A stretch of 14,942 bases of DNA from NCBI GenBank assembly GCA_019314155.1, contig JAFCZV010000009.1:1-14942 (forward strand), written 5' to 3'. This DNA is from Deltaproteobacteria bacterium (GTDB lineage Bacteria > Desulfobacterota > Desulfobacteria > Desulfobacterales > UBA11574). Below the pieces are notes generated by a model. That model searched no databases, had not been told where the DNA came from, and saw nothing but the letters and a program-made list of their open reading frames with translations. Positions 1 to 5,558 of the stretch are shown piece after piece. The translations under genes and the position numbers were made by a program. Every line of letters starts with the position of its first letter. Position 1 is the stretch's first letter.

Positions 1-16
1 TTTGAGGACTAAAAAA

Positions 17-211
17 ATGAATACAAACCACTTGAGAGAAATTAGAGAATCTTTAATGATAAGCAAGACGGAACTTGCTAGAAAGGCAAATATATCATCA
101 ATCACCCTGACACGAATAGAGCAGGGGAAACCAAGCAGAATGGATACAAAACGAAAAATCCTTTTGGCTTTAGGGTTGAACATTTCTGAAAAAAATAAAG
201 TGTTTCATTAA
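17..211 (+). CDS. Small XRE/Cro-type helix-turn-helix regulator
   Basis: This 64-aa protein is almost entirely one helix-turn-helix domain of the Cro/C1 (XRE) type: an N-terminal helix (about residues 4-13), the turn pattern ISKTELARKANIS (about 15-27), a recognition helix starting at ITLTRIEQGK, and a closing helix KRKILLALGL. It should bind DNA as a dimer, and it has no sensory or catalytic domain. I chose the ATG at 17 because GAGG (4-7) lies nine bases upstream as a Shine-Dalgarno site; a TTG at 2 would add five residues. The gene ends just before a strong intrinsic terminator, so it is probably the last gene of its transcript. Whether more of that transcript lies to the left cannot be seen. 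Possible targets are palindromes nearby, such as 466-478, but nothing proves this. Confidence 0.85.
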   Translation: MNTNHLREIRESLMISKTELARKANISSITLTRIEQGKPSRMDTKRKILLALGLNISEKNKVFH

Positions 212-246
212 GCTAAAGAGTATTGCCAATTTATCAAAGAGCATTG

Positions 247-280
247 CCCCTGTCAGTCATTCTGGCAGGGGTTTTTATTT
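247..280 (+). terminator. Intrinsic terminator of the HTH gene
   Basis: The arms CCCCTGTCAG (247-256) and CTGGCAGGGG (262-271) pair over ten bases with one G-U wobble and a five-base loop. The T-rich run GTTTTTATTT follows. It lies 36 bp after the stop of the regulator gene. Confidence 0.92.
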
Positions 281-288
281 CCTAAAAT

Positions 289-315
289 TTGACTTTTCTG
301 GAAATGTGATAATTC
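289..315 (+). promoter_or_regulatory. Promoter-like sequence of candidate small RNA A
   Basis: TTGACT (289-294) is followed by TTTCTGGAA and GTGATAAT, and the same blocks recur at 698-724 before unit B. The best -10 here (TAATTC, 310-315) has only a 15-bp spacer, so as a sigma70 promoter it is weaker than the B copy. The shared blocks, rather than the match to consensus, are the main support. Confidence 0.4.
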
Positions 316-319
316 TAAG

Positions 320-403
320 TTTTAATTATGGGGTTTTTAATAGATTCTCCTTATAATGTTCTCAAAGTCTTGGCCCCTGGGGATAGGCTCCAGGGGCTTT
401 TTT
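320..403 (+). ncRNA. Candidate small RNA A
   Basis: This roughly 84-nt unit runs from a promoter-like sequence to a terminator and has no convincing coding frame. Its 5' part folds as a two-part stem: ATTAT (325-329) pairs with ATAAT (353-357), and GGGG (330-333) pairs with CTCC (347-350), leaving a TT bulge on the 3' side. A single-stranded linker and the terminator GCCCCTGG/CCAGGGGC (373-380/390-397) with six T follow. Unit B has the same order of parts and the same 3'-side bulge with different bases in the stem. The start is estimated from the -10 position. A 5' UTR or degenerate repeat is the alternative. Confidence 0.45.
373..403 (+). terminator. Intrinsic terminator of unit A
   Basis: GCCCCTGG (373-380) pairs with CCAGGGGC (390-397) across a nine-base loop, followed by TTTTTT. 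Confidence 0.88.
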
Positions 404-443
404 ATCCTTTCAGCGCCTACCCCGTGGGCAATTTAATAACATC

Positions 444-471
444 TTGACATGCCACAATGTGTCATTATCAT
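444..471 (+). promoter_or_regulatory. Sigma70-type promoter of the first small membrane protein
   Basis: A perfect -35 TTGACA (444-449), a 16-bp spacer and a -10 TATCAT (466-471) lie about 60 bp upstream of the small gene that starts at 540. The -10 is half of a perfect palindrome (466-478), so occupancy of that palindrome would block the promoter. Confidence 0.55.
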
Positions 472-478
472 TATGATA
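466..478. promoter_or_regulatory. Operator-like palindrome over the -10 box
   Basis: TATCAT-T-ATGATA is a perfect 13-bp inverted repeat centred on base 472. It overlaps the -10 box of the promoter at 444-471, the usual position for a repressor site. The XRE regulator at 17-211 is a candidate binder by proximity only. AT-rich DNA makes chance palindromes likelier. Confidence 0.3.
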
Positions 479-539
479 GGTTATAATTCATCTCTTTTAT
501 AAAAAATGAAGCACTTAAAAGCATAAAGGAGGTGCAACT

Positions 540-662
540 ATGAAAACCATAAATAGTCTATTCATATTTTTCACCGGCCTTATATCTTTTTCATACATTG
601 CCTTCGCCTTAATAGTTTATGTCAGAGCGTTTATAAATAATTCGCAAATGTCTTTTATGTAG
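540..662 (+). CDS. 40-aa single-span membrane protein
   Basis: This short frame has an excellent Shine-Dalgarno sequence, AAAGGAGGTG, ending six bases before its ATG; that and the upstream TTGACA promoter are why I call it a gene. The product begins MKTINSLFIF and is hydrophobic from about residue 5 to 28 (one membrane helix, or an uncleaved signal). A short polar tail, RAFINNSQMSFM, follows. No family is recognised. The stop is followed within 40 bp by the promoter-like block of unit B. A second 40-aa protein of similar design (also starting MKT) lies at 1162-1284. Small single-span proteins of this type can be toxins, enzyme-complex regulators or stress peptides, and the sequence does not decide among these. 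Confidence 0.7.
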   Translation: MKTINSLFIFFTGLISFSYIAFALIVYVRAFINNSQMSFM

Positions 663-697
663 AAAAAAATTTCTAATGGGTCCCCTTTGCCAAAAAT

Positions 698-726
698 TTG
701 ACTCCTTTCTGGAATCGTGATAATAT
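698..726 (+). promoter_or_regulatory. Sigma70-type promoter of candidate small RNA B
   Basis: TTGACT (698-703), a 17-bp spacer and TAATAT (721-726) form a good sigma70 promoter, with a start expected near 733. The TTTCTGGAA and GTGATAAT blocks inside it are shared with copy A. Confidence 0.6.
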
Positions 727-732
727 TATATT

Positions 733-822
733 CGCATTACCGACTTTTGAAGCATGTCGGTTGATAATGCATCCTTTAGTTTCTGCCCCTGGAGGTCTGG
801 TCCACTTTCAGGGGCTTTTTTT
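733..822 (+). ncRNA. Candidate small RNA B
   Basis: The predicted transcript is about 90 nt and has a small-RNA layout. At its 5' end GCATTA (734-739) pairs with TAATGC (765-770), and CCGAC (740-744) pairs with GTCGG (756-760), leaving a TTGA bulge on the 3' side and an 11-nt loop. A linker of about 14 nt follows, then the terminator GCCCCTG/CAGGGGC (785-791/809-815) with seven T. Unit A repeats the architecture with different bases in both halves of the stem, as expected if the fold is under selection. The conserved block downstream would be read in different frames in the two copies, which argues against a protein. A target cannot be named. Confidence 0.6.
785..822 (+). terminator. Intrinsic terminator of unit B
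   Basis: GCCCCTG (785-791) pairs with CAGGGGC (809-815), extendable by one G-U pair, followed by seven T. The loop of 17 bases is longer than in units A and C. Confidence 0.85.
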
Positions 823-1002
823 GCCCTTTCAGCGCCTACCCCGTGGATAAAAATTGTGAAAAACAATTCATAGTTTTATGTAGTTTGCCTCATAATTTCA
901 GACAGTTTGCTATGTTTGAATGCTGCAAGTTTGGCCTGTCAATTTATCTAACTGATTAAAATTAATAGTAATTATATTAAACTTCATTCCAAGTGTCCGA
1001 TT

Positions 1003-1018
1003 TAGCATGATTTTTGCA
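1003..1018 (+). promoter_or_regulatory. Weak sigma54-like site
   Basis: TAGCATG-ATT-TTTGCA has the sigma54 spacing (ten bases between the -24 dinucleotide and the -12 GC) and a good TTTGCA -12 element, but AG replaces the near-invariant GG at -24. It would place a start near 1029, upstream of the gene at 1162. Confidence 0.2.
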
Positions 1019-1067
1019 TTAATTTTAATCGATAGTTAAGAAATGGCTTCTCTTATGTACGTGCATC

Positions 1068-1120
1068 TTAGTTCTCGGTCAGATACTTATATATATATAA
1101 TTTAATGAATACCGAGCTAA
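1068..1120 (+). repeat. Inverted repeat flanking an AT-rich core
   Basis: CTCGGT (1074-1079) pairs with ACCGAG (1111-1116), extended by TTAG (1068-1071) with CTAA (1117-1120) across a two-base bulge. The loop of about 31 bases contains a TATAAT (1096-1101). It could be a leader hairpin of the gene at 1162 or paired operator half-sites around a promoter. No T tract follows, so it is not a terminator. Confidence 0.45.
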
Positions 1121-1161
1121 TAACGGCATCTTGGGAAGCCTTCTTGCTTAATTTACTGATT

Positions 1162-1284
1162 ATGAAAACACTATTAAGCATATTGTTTGTCCTCACTATT
1201 ATAGCAGCCATTTTGGCACTGTTCGTATGGTTAATGCTTCAAAGTGCCAGTGAAAACCACTACCCTGATATAAAGGATTTATGA
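1162..1284 (+). CDS. Second 40-aa single-span membrane protein
   Basis: The frame starts at the ATG at 1162 and encodes MKTLLSILFV followed by one long hydrophobic helix (about residues 4-26, ending FVWLML). A short acidic tail, SENHYPDIKDL, follows. The positive N-terminus suggests N-in topology with the tail outside. The Shine-Dalgarno signal is poor, which lowers confidence. Length, MKT start and position before a two-part hairpin plus GCCCCTGG terminator parallel the small protein at 540-662, although the two sequences are not clearly homologous. No family is recognised. Confidence 0.5.
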   Translation: MKTLLSILFVLTIIAAILALFVWLMLQSASENHYPDIKDL

Positions 1285-1320
1285 GAAACAAGTGGTTTTG
1301 GTTGATATATAGAGTAAATC

Positions 1321-1410
1321 GTTTGGGAGGTTGGGCAGGTACACTTTAATACTGACCTTTAACTCCCGATATAGCCCCTGGGTAAATGTAGCCCCAGGGG
1401 CATTTTTTTT
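1321..1410 (+). ncRNA. Candidate structured RNA unit C (small RNA or 3' UTR)
   Basis: This unit has the same order of parts as A and B. A two-part hairpin forms from TTGGGAG (1323-1329) with CTCCCGA (1363-1369) and AGGT (1337-1340) with ACCT (1355-1358), followed immediately by a GCCCCTGGG-type terminator. It lacks the TTGACT/TTTCTGGAA/GTGATAAT block and the conserved downstream block, so it is related in design rather than clearly in sequence. With no good promoter of its own, it may be the 3' end of the 1162-1284 transcript. Confidence 0.35.
1374..1410 (+). terminator. Intrinsic terminator of unit C
   Basis: GCCCCTGGG (1374-1382) pairs perfectly with CCCAGGGGC (1393-1401) across a ten-base loop, followed by A and eight T. 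Confidence 0.92.
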
Positions 1411-1548
1411 AGCACAAGTGTTTTAAGCGGTCTTCATCCCTCTGAACCCTGCGCCTTTTATCTTTATCATATTCCATATCGCGCAATTTTCCTTTGACAG
1501 AACCTCGTTAAAACCCTGATTTAAGTAAAAGGAAAAACAGTCTGTGCC

Positions 1549-1577
1549 TTGACACCCATTTTTAAATTCCCTATATT
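1549..1577 (+). promoter_or_regulatory. Strong sigma70-type promoter of the nine-gene block
   Basis: TTGACA (1549-1554), a 17-bp spacer and TATATT (1572-1577) match the consensus at 11 of 12 positions. The expected start is near 1584, giving a leader of about 74 nt before the ATG at 1658. A second TTGACA at 1494 lacks a good -10. This is the only strong promoter I see before the block, so the genes from 1658 onward are probably transcribed from here. Confidence 0.75.
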
Positions 1578-1657
1578 TAATCCATGCAAATGCTATTTTC
1601 CCCTTAATTTCAGATAGATTTTTTTAATTTTTCAAAAAATAGATATCGACATTTATT

Positions 1658-2545
1658 ATGAACGTTTCCAGATTGGGGGCACCTATTCTTGCCGGGATTC
1701 TATTACTCGCTCTCTCGGTGAGTTTATATGCCGCTCCTCAACAACGTATTGAATCTGCACTTGATTCAGCATACAAAGATTTACGTATCAGTATTGCCAC
1801 TGAGGACCGGATCGCTTCAGATCTGGCAAAACTCAAAAAAACCGGAGATGTGTCGCCGGATGTCATCGAAGATTATGAATTCTATTTGAACCGGGTGCAG
1901 GCTATGGTTGCCGAAAACCGAAAGGTGGTGGCCAAAATGGAAGCACTCCATGGCCGATATAATATTCAAAAAGCACCGGATCGTTCAGCAGATTCAGACA
2001 ATACGGGGGCGATGGTGGACCCGGTGATTCCCGAGGAGCAGGTGGTTGATGAAGTGGCTGCGCTGGATCTTCAGTTGGACAGGTCCCTGGGCGAATTCGA
2101 CGAGATGCTGCTCAAGGAATTGGATTTAATCCGTGCAAAATCGTCGGAAAGAATGCGGGATCTGACAGAGGAAGCGGCGGCTGCGGCAAAACGCTTGGGT
2201 GACGAGGGCATCGAGATAGATGCCGATTTTGAGGAAGAATCCAATGCGCCCGAGGAGAGTTCAACCAAAAAACAAAAAGCGGACAAAACAGACCCAGACG
2301 CCTCCAAAACCGGAAAAAGAACGACATCCGAAAACGGCGGGGATGATACCGAATTATCCCCCCGGGACAAATCCCGTGAAGGCGCTGAAGGCTTCGAGGG
2401 TCATCCTAAAAATCGCTTTGACCCCAAAGATGACGACATCGTGGCCAGACAACTTCGTGAAGCGGCGGAAGAAGAAACCGATCCGGAACTTAGAAAAAAG
2501 CTCTGGAAAGAATATGAACAATATAAAAAAGATAAGCCCATGTAA
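1658..2545 (+). CDS. Secreted coiled-coil protein with acidic/lysine-rich C-terminal half
   Basis: This 295-aa protein has a clear signal peptide (hydrophobic residues 8-22, A-x-A-type cleavage near residues 24-26 in SLYAAP), so the mature chain should be periplasmic. Residues 27-110 and 128-182 are heptad-like helices (DLAKLKKTG, QAMVAENRKV, LLKELDLIRA). Residues 190-258 are highly charged, low complexity and probably disordered. The last 37 residues change character to a compact predicted helix pair, DDDIVARQLREAAEEE then DPELRKKLWKEYEQYK. I recall similar tails in related clusters but cannot verify it, and they could be a docking element. No enzymatic motif is seen. It is the first gene after the promoter, and its ATG has no obvious Shine-Dalgarno sequence. 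Confidence 0.85.
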   Translation: MNVSRLGAPILAGILLLALSVSLYAAPQQRIESALDSAYKDLRISIATEDRIASDLAKLKKTGDVSPDVIEDYEFYLNRVQAMVAENRKVVAKMEALHGRYNIQKAPDRSADSDNTGAMVDPVIPEEQVVDEVAALDLQLDRSLGEFDEMLLKELDLIRAKSSERMRDLTEEAAAAAKRLGDEGIEIDADFEEESNAPEESSTKKQKADKTDPDASKTGKRTTSENGGDDTELSPRDKSREGAEGFEGHPKNRFDPKDDDIVARQLREAAEEETDPELRKKLWKEYEQYKKDKPM

Positions 2546-2634
2546 AACAATCCCCTGTTGTTTATGCATCGTTAGGGTAGTCGAAGGTGGATATTAAGTG
2601 CCTCGGATTTTAAATGCTATAATTTGGTGCCCAG

Positions 2635-3867
2635 ATGAAATTTGCGGTTCGTCATAACCCTTTATGGATGGTTTTTGTTTTAATTTTGTTCACTGGCTGT
2701 GCCGCCCATAATGCCCAGAAGGTCGGTCCCACCACCATAATGAAAGCCCAGGAAGAAATACTCGAAGACCAGTTGCTCGATGTCGGCATTCAAGTCTTTG
2801 AGTCCGAGGAAATTACCGAGGAGCAGGCCAAAGAAGAACATACCAGTGAGGAAGTCCGGAAAGCGGAAAACCATTTCATCCCATATCATATGAAAAATAC
2901 CTTCCAGCAGAGCAGCTACTGGGGAGCTGTGCGTGTTCTTCCTACCAAGACGGAAAGTATCGATGTTTTGGTTAAAGGTGAAATCCTCGAGTCAAACGGT
3001 GCGCATTTGGTGCTTCAAATAGAGGTGGTCGATGCCACCGGGAAAAGCTGGTTCAATAAAAAATATGAGTCCGAAGCCACCCTCGCATCTTATTCCGGCA
3101 ATCGAATGGGAGAAAAAGATGCGTATCAGGATCTCTACAATACGATCAGCAATGACATATCCACCTATCGGATGAAGTTGCCTCCTGAAGCGGTTAAGAA
3201 AATCCGTACCGTATCGAAATTAAAATTTGCAGAAGACTTTGCCCCATCCGTCTACAATGGATATCTGGAGGAAGATAAAAAAAAGATCATCACCGTCAAC
3301 CGCCTCCCCGCCGATGACGATCCCATAATGGTCCGTTTGCTCAAGATACGGGAGCGGGAAAATATGTATGTGGACACTCTCAACGGGTACTATGAAGAAT
3401 ATTATTCCGAGATGTGGTTGTCCTACGAAAACTGGCGCAAGCTCAATTATGAAGAAATCAGGGCGATCAAAAAGATCAAGCGGGATGCCACCATGCGCAA
3501 ACTGGCCGGCGTACTGCTCCTGGCCGGAGCCATTGCGCTGAATGCCGGGGAAGCAAATAACACCGGAGTGCTTCAGGCGGGCATGATTCTCATCGGCGGC
3601 CAGGTGATCGTCCAGGGATTTAATATCTCCAAGGAAGCTGAAATCCATTCAGCCGCCATCAAGGAACTCAGCGAATCTTTTGGGAGTGAGATGCGGCCGG
3701 TTGTCATGGAGTTCGAGGGCAAGCAGTATGAACTGACCGGATCTGCCGAGGAACAGTTTAAACACTGGCGCGAATTACTGCAACAGATATATATCGCAGA
3801 AACCGGGTTTGAGCCGGAAGTCTCATCGGAAACCGGTGAAGAAATAACATCTGAGAACGCTGAATAA
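2635..3867 (+). CDS. Outer-membrane-type lipoprotein with Gly/Ala-rich hydrophobic segment
   Basis: The 410-aa product starts with a lipoprotein signal: hydrophobic residues 10-20, then the lipobox LFTG-C with Cys22. Residue +2 is Ala rather than Asp, which by the Lol rule predicts outer-membrane sorting. A linker rich in Glu/Lys (35-78) leads to a folded domain (about 79-180) beginning ENHFIPYHMKNT and containing QQSSYWGAVRVLP, then helical segments (about 215-285). Residues 289-330 (KLAGVLLLAGAIAL, GVLQAGMILIGGQVIVQ) form a striking Gly/Ala-rich hydrophobic hairpin inside an otherwise soluble protein, perhaps inserting in a membrane. No named function is recognised. In context it could tie the periplasmic scaffold to the outer membrane. 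GGTG six bases before the ATG is the likely ribosome site. Confidence 0.85.
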   Translation: MKFAVRHNPLWMVFVLILFTGCAAHNAQKVGPTTIMKAQEEILEDQLLDVGIQVFESEEITEEQAKEEHTSEEVRKAENHFIPYHMKNTFQQSSYWGAVRVLPTKTESIDVLVKGEILESNGAHLVLQIEVVDATGKSWFNKKYESEATLASYSGNRMGEKDAYQDLYNTISNDISTYRMKLPPEAVKKIRTVSKLKFAEDFAPSVYNGYLEEDKKKIITVNRLPADDDPIMVRLLKIRERENMYVDTLNGYYEEYYSEMWLSYENWRKLNYEEIRAIKKIKRDATMRKLAGVLLLAGAIALNAGEANNTGVLQAGMILIGGQVIVQGFNISKEAEIHSAAIKELSESFGSEMRPVVMEFEGKQYELTGSAEEQFKHWRELLQQIYIAETGFEPEVSSETGEEITSENAE

Positions 3868-3888
3868 AATCGAGCATCAAATCCAATT

Positions 3889-5517
3889 ATGACGTCCCAC
3901 AAATCGACCCAATCTCCTCAAGATCGACTGTCGCCAGATCACAACGTGGAAATCATTACGCCGCTTAAGGTACGTAGCCAAAGCGTTCAAGAGGATTCAT
4001 CTCGATCATGGCGGTGGACTGTGATTCCCATTTCATTTCTTATCATAGTTTTGGGAATCATAGGGACAGGCGGCCTTTTTCTCATCCGCCATTTATCGAA
4101 ACATCCGATGAATTTGACCGGACACGCCGATCAGACGGCGCAATCGGAAGTCGATGCTCACGGGAAGGCGCTTTCCGAGTATAGTCGGACGGCTAAACTA
4201 TCGGTGGAGTCTGGGAATAGGTCTGTTCCCGTACCATTTGAGGGACAACAGGCAATGGAGGCGGAACAAACGGCAGACTATGAAAAAGGTGCGTTTCAAA
4301 AAGAAGCCGCGGACAAGGCACTGGCTGGGTTTTTAAGACTGAAAAAAGAATTGGAAGAAAAGGGCGTCGTCGAATGGGGGGGCAAAGAATATGAGGAAAT
4401 GACAACCCTCAGCCGAAAAGCAGATGCGCTGTTTATGGAAAATGCGTTTTTGCCTGCAGCAGCGAAATATGCACAAGCCGAAGAAAAAGCAGCTGAGTTG
4501 GTCGATAATATGGGGTCTGTGTTTCAGCGGCTGCTCAAGGAAGGTGGAAAGGCTCTTGAAGCCGGTGACAGTAGCACTGCCCGGAAAAAATTGCGTGGAG
4601 CCTTAATGATCGAACCGTCCAACGGGGCGGCTCTGGAGAATTTGGAACGGGCTGAGAAGTTCGATGGGGTGAGGCGTCTTGTTGAATCGGGGGAAAAACA
4701 TGAGAAAAACAATCGCTTCGCTTTTGCCCGCGCCGATTACCAGGAAGCCCTGAAATTAGACTCTGAATCCGAGGACGCTCAAAAGGGCCTAAATCGGGTG
4801 AATGAGTGGATCGTGGGCGAACAGTTTCAGAGATTTATGTCGGATGGGTTGACGGCATATCATAACGGTGATTATCCATCTGCCAGGACCCTGCTGTTAA
4901 AGGCAAAGGCATTCCGGCCTGATTCCCGTGAAGTCGAGAACGCTTTGGTGCAGGTTGACGCGGCAATCCGGCTCGCTGAAATTGAAAAACTCCAAAGAAA
5001 TGCCGTGACCGCCGAACAGGCTGAAGCTTGGGAGCAGGCCCTCAAAACTTATCTGGCTGTTCTTAAAATCGACCCCAATATAGGCTTTGCCGTGAAAGGT
5101 AAAGACCGGGCTCTGGAGCACATTCGTGTGGCAAAGCGGATCGGGTTTTTTCTTCAAAATCCCGATACTATGGAATCGAGCCAGCAGCTTCAAAATGCGA
5201 TACGGGTCGTAGATGGGGCCGAAACGTTACAACCAAAAGGGCCGCGCCTCAGAGCCCGGTTGGATGAATTAAAGATTCTAGTGGATGCTGCTCGGACCCC
5301 CGTTAAGGTGATTATAGATTCCGATGATCTCACCGAAGTCGTTGTTTATAAAGTCGGTAAACTCGGGCGATTTTCCTTGCGGGAATTGTCACTGAGACCC
5401 GGCACCTATACAGTGGTCGGCTCTCGCAACGGGTACAAAGATGTCCGGGAGAAAATTATTGTAAAACCCGGCCGGAAAGTTTTGCGCGTAACCGTTATAT
5501 GCAGGAATAAGGTGTGA
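3889..5517 (+). CDS. Membrane-anchored TPR protein with C-terminal PEGA-like domain
   Basis: This 542-aa protein has a cytoplasmic N-terminus of about 43 residues and one transmembrane helix (about 44-66). A Gln/Glu-rich linker leads to helical repeats resembling TPRs from about residue 180 to 450; units such as GGKALEAGDSSTARKKLRGA and GLTAYHNGDYPSARTLLLKA carry the A-x-x-x-Y/L-x-A pattern. The last 72 residues (471-542) are beta-rich and PEGA-like: RPGTYTVVGSRNGYKDVREK is the turn-and-strand pattern of that family. Topology places the repeats and the PEGA-like domain in the periplasm. The likely role is a protein-interaction scaffold partnering the PEGA/FGE protein encoded 41 bp downstream. 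The first in-frame ATG is used; it has no Shine-Dalgarno sequence. Confidence 0.87.
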   Translation: MTSHKSTQSPQDRLSPDHNVEIITPLKVRSQSVQEDSSRSWRWTVIPISFLIIVLGIIGTGGLFLIRHLSKHPMNLTGHADQTAQSEVDAHGKALSEYSRTAKLSVESGNRSVPVPFEGQQAMEAEQTADYEKGAFQKEAADKALAGFLRLKKELEEKGVVEWGGKEYEEMTTLSRKADALFMENAFLPAAAKYAQAEEKAAELVDNMGSVFQRLLKEGGKALEAGDSSTARKKLRGALMIEPSNGAALENLERAEKFDGVRRLVESGEKHEKNNRFAFARADYQEALKLDSESEDAQKGLNRVNEWIVGEQFQRFMSDGLTAYHNGDYPSARTLLLKAKAFRPDSREVENALVQVDAAIRLAEIEKLQRNAVTAEQAEAWEQALKTYLAVLKIDPNIGFAVKGKDRALEHIRVAKRIGFFLQNPDTMESSQQLQNAIRVVDGAETLQPKGPRLRARLDELKILVDAARTPVKVIIDSDDLTEVVVYKVGKLGRFSLRELSLRPGTYTVVGSRNGYKDVREKIIVKPGRKVLRVTVICRNKV

Positions 5518-5558
5518 ACTCGAAGTTGAACATACCCAAATAACATTTTTAAATCAAA

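Larger units (their letters stand above)
283..427 (+). repeat. Diverged direct repeat, copy A
   Basis: This stretch shares three blocks with copy B (692-846): the promoter-like block AAAATTTGACT/TTTCTGGAA/GTGATAAT, the terminator GCCCCTGG/CAGGGGCTTTTTT, and a perfect 22-bp block just after the terminator (406-427 here, beginning CCTTTCAGCG and ending CCCCGTGG). The part between promoter and terminator has diverged in sequence but keeps its fold. Confidence 0.75.
692..846 (+). repeat. Diverged direct repeat, copy B
   Basis: This is the partner of copy A (283-427). The perfect 22-bp downstream block is at 825-846, exactly 419 bp after its counterpart. Conservation is concentrated at the two ends, with a diverged but similarly folding middle. 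Confidence 0.75.
847..1161. other. AT-rich intergenic region before the second small membrane protein
   Basis: No convincing coding frame is visible in these 315 bases. The DNA is very AT-rich, with an alternating run TTATATATATATAA (1088-1101). The notable items are a weak sigma54-like site (1003-1018) and an inverted repeat (1068-1120), listed separately. Confidence 0.6.

Noticed and set aside
328..447. Short open frame through unit A (begins MGFLIDSPYN)
   Set aside because: It runs through the terminator and the conserved 22-bp block, which in copy B would be read in another frame. No ribosome site is present, so the conservation is not protein-level.
283..846. CRISPR array
   Set aside because: There are only two copies, 419 bp apart and of unequal similarity, with no regular spacers and no cas genes.
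283..1410. Integron-like cassette array (small genes each followed by a repeated element)
   Set aside because: The repeated elements lack attC core sites of the RYYYAAC/GTTRRRY type, they contain promoters and terminators, and no integrase gene is visible.
1494..1522. TTGACA at 1494 as the promoter of the nine-gene block
   Set aside because: The correctly spaced -10 would be TGATTT, much poorer than the TTGACA/TATATT pair at 1549-1577.
2071..2370. Minus-strand open frames within the first gene of the block
   Set aside because: They are serine-rich shadows of a Glu/Lys/Asp-rich coding sequence, without ribosome sites or domains.
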